Shown one piece after another: positions 42,943-51,223 of a DNA stretch of 64,000 nucleotides. Source of the DNA: Martinezella tropici (GTDB taxonomy: Bacteria; Pseudomonadota; Alphaproteobacteria; Rhizobiales; Rhizobiaceae). Under the pieces are notes generated by a model that was not told the origin of the DNA, made no database searches, and saw only the letters and a list, made by a program, of their open reading frames with translations. The stretch spans positions 114,989 to 178,988 of the forward strand of contig NZ_QMKK01000024.1 in the NCBI RefSeq assembly GCF_003287875.1, read 5' to 3'. How positions within the stretch are numbered: position 1 is the first letter of the stretch; the number at the start of each line of letters is the position of its first letter. The translations under genes and the position numbers were made by a program.

Positions 42943-43533
42943 ATGTCCCTGTTGCAGCATCAAGATGAAGTCGCTTTCGATCCGCTTCGCCTTGGTCAGC
43001 GTTCGCTTGTTACCAAGGCTGTGTTCGTTCTCGCCGGAACGTTGATCCTGGCTTTGGCATCGCAAATCGCAGTGCCGATGGTGCCGGTGCCGATCACCAT
43101 GCAGACATTCGCGATTACCATGATCGGTGCGCTTTATGGCTGGCGTCTTGGTGCGGTCACCGTTCTCGCGTGGCTGGGCGAAGCTGCGATCGGCTTTCCG
43201 GTGCTCGCCGGCGGGGCAGGCGGCATTGCGCCCTTCATGGGTCCGACGGCGGGTTATCTCGCATCCTTCCCGATCATTGCCGCCCTCGTCGGCTGGCTTG
43301 CCGAGCGAGGTTGGAGCGGCAATCGCGTCGTGCGTAGCTTCCTTGCGCATCTCTCGGCCAACATTCTCTGCCTCGCGATCGGCGGCGCATGGCTTGCAAC
43401 GCTGATCGGTGCGGAAAAAGGCTGGCTGCTTGGCGTCGCGCCCTTTGTCCTCGGCGCCGTTCTCAAGTCCGCGCTTGCAGCGACGGTGCTGAAGACCATC
43501 CAGGTCTATAGCGGCAAGGCGCGTCTGAATTGA
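42943..43533 (+). CDS. bioY: Biotin transporter substrate-binding component BioY
   Basis: 196 aa, six hydrophobic helices. Typical BioY blocks are PVPITMQTFAITMIGALYGWRLG and GEAAIGFPVLAGGAGGIAPFMGPTAGYL. It is the membrane S component of the biotin ECF transporter and can also work alone. ATG 42943 is preceded by AAAGGAGAG. Its stop overlaps the start of the next gene (TTGA). Confidence 0.95.
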   Translation: MSLLQHQDEVAFDPLRLGQRSLVTKAVFVLAGTLILALASQIAVPMVPVPITMQTFAITMIGALYGWRLGAVTVLAWLGEAAIGFPVLAGGAGGIAPFMGPTAGYLASFPIIAALVGWLAERGWSGNRVVRSFLAHLSANILCLAIGGAWLATLIGAEKGWLLGVAPFVLGAVLKSALAATVLKTIQVYSGKARLN

Positions 43534-43955
43534 CCGTCAGGCTTCGCGCCCACCATCTGCTCTGCATGCTGACCTTCGTCGGTGAAGGCTATACCTCGGC
43601 CTTCACCGACAATTATCGCCGCATCGCCGAGCGGCTGTCGGAAGGGGAGGAGATCAAACTCGTCTCCGGCCCCGATGACATCTGCGCTCCGCTCCTGAAC
43701 GGGGAGGAGCCGCACTGCTTCAAGGCTTCCGTCGTCGAGCGGGATACGGCTGCCCTTGCCGATGTCGCGGCCTTGTTAGGCGAAGAGATCGGTATAGGCG
43801 CGGTGCTGGTGCCTGATGCCGTCCTGCTTTCTAAGCTCCGTCGCAATTTCGCCAGCGGTGAAATCCGCCATGCCTGCATCGGCTGTGAATGGGGTGAGCT
43901 CTGCAGCCGCATTGCTGCAAGCAATTTCAGCGGTGTCCTGATCAAGGCAGCCTAA
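43530..43955 (+). CDS. DUF1284 domain protein
   Basis: 141 aa from a TTG at 43530 overlapping the bioY stop. Begins LRAHHLLCMLTFVGEGYTSAFTDNYRRI and carries several conserved Cys/His: the early HHLLC, DICAPLL, PHCFK, and HACIGCEWGELC near the C-terminus. The pattern suggests a metal or iron-sulfur site, but that is inference. Function unknown. Its coupling to bioY makes a role near biotin metabolism or uptake possible. Convergent with an ArsR regulator (4-base overlap). Confidence 0.8.
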   Translation: MTVRLRAHHLLCMLTFVGEGYTSAFTDNYRRIAERLSEGEEIKLVSGPDDICAPLLNGEEPHCFKASVVERDTAALADVAALLGEEIGIGAVLVPDAVLLSKLRRNFASGEIRHACIGCEWGELCSRIAASNFSGVLIKAA

Positions 43956-44692
43956 GGCGTGTTAGTCAGCCCTGGCTGCGAGGCCTCTGGCTGCCGGGCG
44001 CCATCGCTCAACTCAAGTGGAAAGAGCGCCAGAAAGCGGCGCTCGCCCTCGGGCGTGAAGAAGATCGAGCGGCTGTTTTCGGTGCGCCGCGCCCATCCCT
44101 TGTCCAGGAAATTCGAAAGCAGCGCCTTCCCAAGGCTGCCGGCGAGATGCGCGCGCCGCTCGCTCCAGTCCAGGCAGGATCGGCAAAGCGGGCGGCGGCT
44201 TGAGCGCAATCCGGAAACGTCGATGCCGATCGATCCCAAATGCTTCTCGCCGATGGCTGTCAGGCTCAGACCTTCGCCCACGGCGAAGATCGACCCTGCC
44301 TCGATCAGGCTGTCGAGCATGCGTACGCCGTAGTCGCCGGCCAGATGGTCGTAGCAGATGCGCGCCTTGCGCAGCGCCGGCTCCTTCGGGCCGGGACGAT
44401 GGCGCAAATGGCCGCGGCTGGCTGCAAAACCCATGATGCCCTCGAGCAGCTTGCCGACCCGATCATCCGCTAGCGTGAAATAGCGATGACGGCCCTGCTT
44501 GCGCTGTGCCAGCAGGCCGCCCGCTTCGAGCTTGGAAAGATGGGCGCTGGCGGTCTGCAACGTCACGCCGGCAGCCGCCGCCAGTTCCGTTGCCGTCAAC
44601 GCCCGGCCGCCCATCAGCGCCGTCAGTATATTCGCTCGCGCGGGATCGCCGATCAGCGAGCCGATCTGTGCTATGTCTGGACCTTCCTTCAT
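43952..44692 (-). CDS. ArsR-type winged-helix regulator with C-terminal extension
   Basis: 246 aa from ATG 44692. Helix-turn-helix: IGSLIGDPARANILTALMGGRALTATELAAAAGVTLQTASAHLSKLEAGGLLAQRKQGRHRYFTLAD. After about residue 100 an unusual extension continues (LCRSCLDWSERRAHLAGSLGKALLSNFLDKGWARR), longer than ordinary ArsR proteins of 100-120 aa. The C-R-S-C pair might bind a metal or sense redox. It is divergent from the NIPSNAP-ABM pair across 72 bases, and probably controls it. Confidence 0.85.
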   Translation of the reverse strand: MKEGPDIAQIGSLIGDPARANILTALMGGRALTATELAAAAGVTLQTASAHLSKLEAGGLLAQRKQGRHRYFTLADDRVGKLLEGIMGFAASRGHLRHRPGPKEPALRKARICYDHLAGDYGVRMLDSLIEAGSIFAVGEGLSLTAIGEKHLGSIGIDVSGLRSSRRPLCRSCLDWSERRAHLAGSLGKALLSNFLDKGWARRTENSRSIFFTPEGERRFLALFPLELSDGARQPEASQPGLTNTP

Positions 44693-44764
44693 ACTTCGAT
44701 CGTAACCGAACCATCTCCGTCCTGCAATGTGCGAGAACAGTGCCATCAGCAAAGGAGAAAGCCA

Positions 44765-45094
44765 ATGATCACTTGTTTCATCCGCTATCAGATCGATCCG
44801 TTCAAGCAGGACGCCTTCGCAGAGTATGGCAAAGCCTGGGGCCAGGTCATCCCGCGCAACGGCGCGGACCTGATCGGCTATTTCGCCCCGCATGAGGGGT
44901 CACTGACGACCGCCTACGGCATCTACAACATCGAAAATCTCGCCGCCTACGAGGCCTATCGCAAGAGCCTCGCCACCGATCCGCTGGCGCAGGCAAATTT
45001 CGATTTTGCCCGACGCGAGCGCTTCATCTTGCAGGAAGACCGCATTTTCGTGAAGAATGTCTCGCTGCCGCATGCTCCGAGGATATCGCCATGA
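44765..45094 (+). CDS. NIPSNAP family protein
   Basis: 109 aa. MITCFIRYQIDPFKQDAFAEYGKAWGQVIPRNGADLIGYFAPHEG is the NIPSNAP/dimeric alpha-beta-barrel pattern. AAAGGAGAAAG precedes the ATG. Small NIPSNAP proteins have unknown functions. The next gene starts inside its stop (ATGA) and is also an alpha-beta-barrel protein. Confidence 0.88.
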   Translation: MITCFIRYQIDPFKQDAFAEYGKAWGQVIPRNGADLIGYFAPHEGSLTTAYGIYNIENLAAYEAYRKSLATDPLAQANFDFARRERFILQEDRIFVKNVSLPHAPRISP

Positions 45095-45438
45095 TCGCAG
45101 TTATTTTCGAAGTCGTTCCCCATCCCGACGAACGTCAGCACTACCTCGACATCGCGGCAAGGCTGCGCTCCGAACTCGAAACCATCGAAGGCTTCGTCTC
45201 CATCGAGCGCTTCGAAAGCCTCACTCAACCGGGTAAGATCCTGTCGCTGTCCTTCTGGCGCGACGAGGCGGCCGTTCGTGAATGGCGAAACCGCGAGGCC
45301 CATCGCGCCGCCCAGAAAGCGGGGCGCAAGACGGTCTTTGCCGATTATCGCTTGCGTGTCGCGCAGGTGCTTCGCGATTACGGTATGACGGAACGAGCAG
45401 AAGCACCCGACGACAGTCACGCAGTCCACGATATTTAG
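45091..45438 (+). CDS. Antibiotic biosynthesis monooxygenase-fold protein
   Basis: 115 aa, ABM domain: MIAVIFEVVPHPDERQHYLDIAARLRSELETIEGFVSIERFES, then LSLSFWRDEAAVREWRNREAHRAAQKAGR. Related to HmoA/HmoB haem oxygenases and quinol monooxygenases; the haem or quinol ligand cannot be read from sequence. Translation coupled to the NIPSNAP gene. Confidence 0.88.
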   Translation: MIAVIFEVVPHPDERQHYLDIAARLRSELETIEGFVSIERFESLTQPGKILSLSFWRDEAAVREWRNREAHRAAQKAGRKTVFADYRLRVAQVLRDYGMTERAEAPDDSHAVHDI

Positions 45439-45523
45439 GGCTTTCAACGCGATAGCGCCTTTCGACAAGGCCTGCATACCCGGCGGTTTCGTCGGGAATG
45501 CAGAAAATATGACGCCGCTTTAG

Positions 45524-46726
<1,203 letters not shown>

Positions 46727-46803
46727 CCTCAGCCATCTCCGGCAAACATATCCGCCTTCTTCCGCCGTGTACCTCCAGTCAGGGAAGAAGGTGAAATGCG
46801 CAG

Positions 46804-46834
46804 GGCCTTGCCGGACGATCTATCCGGCAAGGCC
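46804..46834. terminator. Bidirectional terminator-like hairpin
   Basis: GGCCTTGCCGGA (46804-46815) pairs perfectly with TCCGGCAAGGCC (46823-46834), 12-bp stem and 7-base loop. It lies between convergent ccrM and the NTF2-like gene. The following sequence is only weakly T-rich. Confidence 0.75.
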
Positions 46835-46857
46835 TTGCGCGTCTTTAGCTTCAGATT

Positions 46858-47223
46858 TTAGAAGTCCTGGTAATCCGTGACATCGACGCGCACGACGCGG
46901 CCGTCCTCATCGAAGGTGATCGTTTCCTCGCCCTCGCGGATCAGCGGCTTGCCCGTCTTGCTGTTGGTGGCGCGAACCGACCAGACCGCACGGCCCGAAA
47001 GCGGCGTCAACGTCTCCACCAGGGAATTGGACGCGGTCTGGTCCGGATAAGTATCGAAATAGCCGCGGAAGGCTTCCATGATCGCAGCGCGGCCGGCGAG
47101 GCTGCCGACGCCGTTCGAAACATAGGTGGCATCCTCTGCGAAGAAATTCTCGATCGCCTCATAGTCGAGGCGATTGATTGCGTCATGGAACAGATCGATA
47201 CGTTCTGCAGGGTCAAAGATCAT
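46858..47223 (-). CDS. NTF2-like (SnoaL-type) protein
   Basis: 121 aa with the cone fold marks: RIDLFHDAINRLDYEAIENFFAEDATYVSNG at the start and TITFDEDGRVVRVDVTDYQDF at the end. Members include isomerases and small binding proteins; nothing here fixes the role. It is 4 bases downstream of the HAD gene on the same strand, so the pair is probably co-transcribed. Confidence 0.85.
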   Translation of the reverse strand: MIFDPAERIDLFHDAINRLDYEAIENFFAEDATYVSNGVGSLAGRAAIMEAFRGYFDTYPDQTASNSLVETLTPLSGRAVWSVRATNSKTGKPLIREGEETITFDEDGRVVRVDVTDYQDF

Positions 47224-47227
47224 CGGC

Positions 47228-47842
47228 TCAAACCTTTATGCCATGGGCGGCGAGATCGCTATGCAGCTTCTCGGCACCGGTGAAGTGAACTGCATGCCAG
47301 CCGGCAGCCCGCGCACCTTCGACGTTCGGATAGGAATCATCGATGAAGATCGTTGAGGCCGGGTCGAGACCGAAGCTCTTGGCGTGGGTATCATAGATCG
47401 CGACATCCGGCTTGATCAGGCCTATATCGCCGGAAACCGTCACGCCGCGCGGCTTCTTGAGGAAGGGATAGCGCTCCTGCGCCTCGCGAAAGGTGTCGGA
47501 GGCAAAATTGGTCAGCATGGTGACGTCGCGACCTTCCGCGATCAACTGTTCCAGAATGGAAACGCTGTCGTCATAGGCATGCGGAACCATCTCATGCCAA
47601 TATTTACGGAAGCTGCGGATTTGTTCTTCCCGTTCGGGATGATCGGCGATCAGCAGGGCCTCGGCGTCTGCCCAGGTGCGGCCGCGATCCTGCTCGAGGT
47701 TCCATTCATGAGTGCAGAGATTGGCGAAAAACCATTCGCGCTCGGCATCGTCCGGAATGATCCGGCTGTAGGGAAGGTTTGGATCATAGTGGATGAGAAC
47801 CTTGCCGATATCGAAAACGATATGCCGTATTTCCGTCGTCAT
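47228..47842 (-). CDS. HAD family hydrolase (YihX-like)
   Basis: 204 aa. Motif I FDIGKVLIHYDP, motif II TMLTNFASDTF, motif III K in SGDIGLIKPDVAIYDTH and motif IV IFIDDSYPNVEGARAAGW. Belongs to the haloacid dehalogenase-like phosphatases; sugar-phosphate substrates are common. It lies between mutY and an NTF2-like gene. Confidence 0.88.
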   Translation of the reverse strand: MTTEIRHIVFDIGKVLIHYDPNLPYSRIIPDDAEREWFFANLCTHEWNLEQDRGRTWADAEALLIADHPEREEQIRSFRKYWHEMVPHAYDDSVSILEQLIAEGRDVTMLTNFASDTFREAQERYPFLKKPRGVTVSGDIGLIKPDVAIYDTHAKSFGLDPASTIFIDDSYPNVEGARAAGWHAVHFTGAEKLHSDLAAHGIKV

Positions 47843-47863
47843 AAATGAATTCCTGCATCTGAT

Positions 47864-48949
47864 TTAAAGGCTTTTTGCGAACGCATTGGGAATAGCCTGC
47901 GCGATCGCTTTTTTCATGACTGTTGGCAGTGCCTGGTCTTCAAGATTTGTAACCGGCGCCCACCATCCGTCATGGTTGTCACTCTGCGACACCGACTTGG
48001 CACGCCAGATCGACAATCTCAGTTCGAAATGCGTGAAGACATGTGTCACCATGCCCGCGGGCTGCCAATCGGCGGGGAAGGGGGCGGCCCCGATGCCGGT
48101 CTCGCCGTCGATCCGCGCCGTCCATCCCGTTGTCGGAACCTCGGTCATCCCTCCGAGCAACCCGCTTTCAATGCGACGGCGCAGGAAGATCTCACCCTCG
48201 TCATTGACGGCGACGAAGGCCGCGCCCTGGCGCACCGGCTTTTCCTTCTTGGCCGCCTTGACCGGGAAACGTTCGGGATCATGCCCGGCCAGCGCCTGAC
48301 AAGCGCCGTTGAAGGGACAGAGCGAACAGACCGGGCGTTTGGGCGTGCAAATCGTCGCGCCGAGATCCATCATCGCCTGAGCAAAATCGCCCGGCCGGTC
48401 GGCGGGCGTCAGCAGCGCTACCTTCTGCTTCATAATCGGCTTGGCGCCCGGCAGCGGCGCCGAAATCGCGTAGAGACGGGAAATTACCCGCTCGACATTG
48501 CCGTCCATCACGGCTGCCTGGCGATTGAACGCGATCGCGGCGACGGCGGCAGCGGTGTAGTCGCCGATGCCGGGAAGCGCGCGCAAGCCATCCTCGGTAT
48601 CGGGAAAGCGGCCACCATGATCGGCGGAAACGGCTTCGGCACATTTCTTCAGGTTGCGGGCGCGCGCGTAGTAGCCGAGCCCGGCCCAGGCGGCCATCAC
48701 GTCGTCGTTCGCGGCGGCTGCGAGATCATCAACCGTCGGCCAGCGCTCGAGGAACTTCGCGAAATAGGCTTTGACCGCCGGCACGGTCGTCTGCTGCAGC
48801 ATCACTTCCGACAACCAGATGCGATAGGGGTCCGGCTTGACGCCGCGCGCGGCCATCGGCGGCGAGACCCGCCAGGGCAGGTCACGGTGGTGTCGGTCGT
48901 ACCAGGCAAGCAGCGATGCGGCCGTGGGGGATTCTAAAGTCGTGGTCAT
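47864..48949 (-). CDS. mutY: A/G-specific adenine DNA glycosylase MutY
   Basis: 361 aa. Helix-hairpin-helix ALPGIGDYTAAAVAAIAFN, catalytic Asp in AVMDGNVERVISRL, catalytic Glu region EVMLQQTTVPAV, and a [4Fe-4S] cluster C-x6-C-x2-C-x5-C (CTPKRPVCSLCPFNGAC). The C-terminal half is the NUDIX-like domain that reads 8-oxoguanine. Removes adenine mispaired with 8-oxoG. Divergent from the DUF721 gene, as usual in Rhizobiales. Confidence 0.97.
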   Translation of the reverse strand: MTTTLESPTAASLLAWYDRHHRDLPWRVSPPMAARGVKPDPYRIWLSEVMLQQTTVPAVKAYFAKFLERWPTVDDLAAAANDDVMAAWAGLGYYARARNLKKCAEAVSADHGGRFPDTEDGLRALPGIGDYTAAAVAAIAFNRQAAVMDGNVERVISRLYAISAPLPGAKPIMKQKVALLTPADRPGDFAQAMMDLGATICTPKRPVCSLCPFNGACQALAGHDPERFPVKAAKKEKPVRQGAAFVAVNDEGEIFLRRRIESGLLGGMTEVPTTGWTARIDGETGIGAAPFPADWQPAGMVTHVFTHFELRLSIWRAKSVSQSDNHDGWWAPVTNLEDQALPTVMKKAIAQAIPNAFAKSL

Positions 48950-49047
48950 GATTTGCCGCGTCGAGGGGAAGTGCTCTATACTTGGCCAAGCTGCGTCGGG
49001 CGATCAAGGTGCCTGACGCATAAAGCCTGTGTAGAGACCCGGTTGAA

Positions 49048-49542
49048 ATGAGTTATCCCCGAAAAGGCGAAAAGCAGATTTCCGAGCTGACCAACGGCAT
49101 CGTCGATCCGGTGCTGGCAAAGCGCGCGGGCATCAACACGACGCTGCTTGGCTGTTGGGACGAGATCGCCGGCGAGGATTTTGCCGACTGCACGCGGCCG
49201 GAAAAGATCGCCTGGGCAAAGCGAACAGGCCCCGGCATGGATGACCGGTTTCAGCCAGGTGTCTTGACGATCGCCTGCGAAGGCGCCCGCGCGCTCTTCC
49301 TGACCCATGCGCAAGGCGAACTCATCCAGCGCATCAACAGCTTCTTCGGCTTCTATGCCGTCAATCAGATCCGCATCGTGCAGAAGCCGGTCTCAGTCGC
49401 ATCCAAGCGTTCGCGCACACCGCCGCCGCTGAAGGGCGAGGCGGCCCGCAAGCTGGCTGACATGATGGACGGCATCGAGGATGAGAAGATCAGAGCTGCC
49501 GTTCAGCGCCTGGGCACGGCGATGGCCTGGAAGCGGCGATAG
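49048..49542 (+). CDS. DUF721 (DciA-like) protein
   Basis: 164 aa. PRKGEKQISELTNGIVDPVLAKRAGINTTLLGCWDEIAGEDFADCT and FQPGVLTIACEGARALFLTHAQGELIQRINSFFG match the DciA-type KH-like domain. DciA loads the replicative helicase in many bacteria lacking DnaC. The conserved next gene is a DsbA protein; here a ParDE pair intervenes. Confidence 0.9.
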   Translation: MSYPRKGEKQISELTNGIVDPVLAKRAGINTTLLGCWDEIAGEDFADCTRPEKIAWAKRTGPGMDDRFQPGVLTIACEGARALFLTHAQGELIQRINSFFGFYAVNQIRIVQKPVSVASKRSRTPPPLKGEAARKLADMMDGIEDEKIRAAVQRLGTAMAWKRR

Positions 49543-49570
49543 GGGATAATCCGGGCTTGCCTTTCTGGTA

Positions 49571-49583
49571 ATGACACTGTCAT
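49571..49583. promoter_or_regulatory. Palindromic operator candidate for the second ParDE module
   Basis: ATGACACTGTCAT, a perfect 6-1-6 palindrome located 32 bases upstream of the antitoxin start. Its position fits autoregulation by the ribbon-helix-helix antitoxin. Confidence 0.55.
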
Positions 49584-49615
49584 ACTCAAGGCGAAATGTC
49601 TACGAGGAGCTGGAT

Positions 49616-49891
49616 ATGCGAAGAAGCAAGCCGATCACGGTTACACTGGGTAACCAGCAGCGTAGTGTGGATGCCCGGCTGGAATCGGGCGCTTACGATT
49701 CCGCCAGTGAAGTTCTACGCGCTGCTTTGAGGGCATTGGACCGTGAAGAAGAAGTCATCAATCAACTAATGCGTGCAAAGATCCGGGAGGCGCTCGATGA
49801 CCCGAGACCTGGCAGAGATGCGGATGAGGTTTTTGATAAAGTTGAAAGAATTCATGCCGAGCGAATGAAAGCCGCCGGTCGTGACATATAA
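49616..49891 (+). CDS. parD: ParD-type antitoxin (second module)
   Basis: 91 aa from ATG 49616, preceded by GAGGAG. Ribbon-helix-helix segment KPITVTLGNQQRSVDARLESGAYDSASEVLRAALRALDREEE, followed by a charged C-terminal arm. Overlaps the toxin start by 11 bases. AT-richer than the flanking core genes, which suggests horizontal entry. Confidence 0.9.
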   Translation: MRRSKPITVTLGNQQRSVDARLESGAYDSASEVLRAALRALDREEEVINQLMRAKIREALDDPRPGRDADEVFDKVERIHAERMKAAGRDI

Positions 49892-50186
49892 GGTCTCTTT
49901 CAGTGCTCTTGCCGAAGAAGACGTTATTGGCATCTATGAGTTCATTGCGAAAGATAGTCCGAGCCGCGCGTTGTCATTTATCCGAAGGCTTCGGGAGCAG
50001 TGCGAAACACTTAAGACAATGGCGGCCCGAGGGCCTCAACGCGAGGGTTTAGGTCCAGGTGTTCGTATTATGGTATTTGAGCGGCGGGTTACCGCCGCTT
50101 ATCACATAAAGAACGAGCAGGTCGTTATTCTACGTCTCTTTTATGCTGGGCAAAATATCCCATCGATCTTGCTCGACGAACACTGA
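49881..50186 (+). CDS. parE: ParE-type toxin (second module)
   Basis: 101 aa, GTG start within the antitoxin gene. VSFSALAEEDVIGIYEFIAKDSPSRALSFIRRLREQCE and GVRIMVFERRVTAAYHIKNEQVVILRLFYAGQNI are the RelE/ParE family blocks. Target inferred as gyrase by family, not shown. Differs clearly from the toxin at 29637, so cross-talk is unlikely but not excluded. Confidence 0.88.
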   Translation: MTYKVSFSALAEEDVIGIYEFIAKDSPSRALSFIRRLREQCETLKTMAARGPQREGLGPGVRIMVFERRVTAAYHIKNEQVVILRLFYAGQNIPSILLDEH

Positions 50187-50347
50187 ATTCTCATACATCC
50201 GCATCGATTCCGAAGGCAATTTCAGCTTTTTGTCTTTCCCAGGTCACAATTCTTTGAAGAAAGTTGGCCAACCGTGCCTTGTTAGCGGCAAGCTGCCGTT
50301 ATATCGCATGAAACATTCGAAGACCTCTTTCAACGACGGGTGACTCT

Positions 50348-51037
50348 ATGCCGATGTCCGACATGCTCTTGACCAAACGCCACCTGCTGGGCGGCTCTGC
50401 CGTTGCAGCCCTCTCCGTGGCGTTTTCTGCCGTTGCAGGCACCGCATCCGCCGCAACTGCAGAAGATGAAGTGCCGCCTTCGGATGGCAATGTCGACATG
50501 AACGAAGTGCTGAAACCCGGCCCGCTGCCGGAGATCGCACTCGGCAAGGAAGATGCGCCCGTCAAGATCGTCGAATATATGTCGCTGACCTGCCCGCACT
50601 GCGCGCATTTTGCCGTCACGACCTTCGACACGATCAAGCAGAAATACGTCGATACGGGCAAGGTTCGCTTCATCATCCGCGAATTCCCGTTCGATCCGCG
50701 CGCTGCCGCAGCCTTCATGCTGGCCCGCTGCGCCCCGCAGGAACAGTACATGCCGATGGTCGAAATGCTGTTCAAGCAGCAGATCGCCTGGGCCTCGCCT
50801 GACGTCGATGGCCGCGCTGCACTGCTGCAGATGTCGAAACTCGCTGGTTTTACTGAGGATAGCTTCACGAAATGCTTGACGAACCAGAAGCTTCTGGATG
50901 ATGTCAACTCAGTACGGGAACGCGCAGCCAAGGATTTCGGCGTCAATGCCACGCCGACCTTCCTGATCAATGGCAAGCGCTACGCAGGGGACATGTCTGT
51001 TGGTGCCATGTCGAAGCTTATCGACAGCCTGCTCTGA
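50348..51037 (+). CDS. DsbA-family thiol oxidoreductase
   Basis: 229 aa with a signal peptide (LLGGSAVAALSVAFSAVAGTASA). Thioredoxin fold with the active site C82-PH-C85 (SLTCPHCAHF) and the cis-Pro loop in VNATPTFLING. Acts in the periplasm to introduce or maintain disulfides. Lies between the second ParDE module and smc; the mutY/DUF721/dsbA/smc order is conserved in the family apart from the ParDE insertion. Confidence 0.92.
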   Translation: MPMSDMLLTKRHLLGGSAVAALSVAFSAVAGTASAATAEDEVPPSDGNVDMNEVLKPGPLPEIALGKEDAPVKIVEYMSLTCPHCAHFAVTTFDTIKQKYVDTGKVRFIIREFPFDPRAAAAFMLARCAPQEQYMPMVEMLFKQQIAWASPDVDGRAALLQMSKLAGFTEDSFTKCLTNQKLLDDVNSVRERAAKDFGVNATPTFLINGKRYAGDMSVGAMSKLIDSLL

Positions 51038-51093
51038 TCCGCGCCTTTTTCGATCACAGGCGGGCGGCCGAGGTCGCGCGCCTGCTTTCTATT

Positions 51094-51211
51094 ACCTCCC
51101 CCTTGAGGAGGGAGGTCGCGCGGAACGCGCGGGTGGGGGTGATTTCTGGGGTGAACGCATGATCACTCCACTCCGGACCTTAGGTCCGACCCTCCTCTTC
51201 GTGAGGAGGGT
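51094..51211. repeat. Composite palindromic element upstream of smc
   Basis: Three stems in a row: ACCTCCC (51094-51100) with GGGAGGT (51110-51116); CGGACCT (51174-51180) with AGGTCCG (51182-51188); and ACCCTCCTC (51189-51197) with GAGGAGGGT (51203-51211) around a TTCGT loop. The last stem runs almost into the smc ribosome-binding site. Resembles mosaic intergenic repeats of Rhizobiaceae. Confidence 0.7.
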
Positions 51212-51223
51212 GGAGATCAGTCC

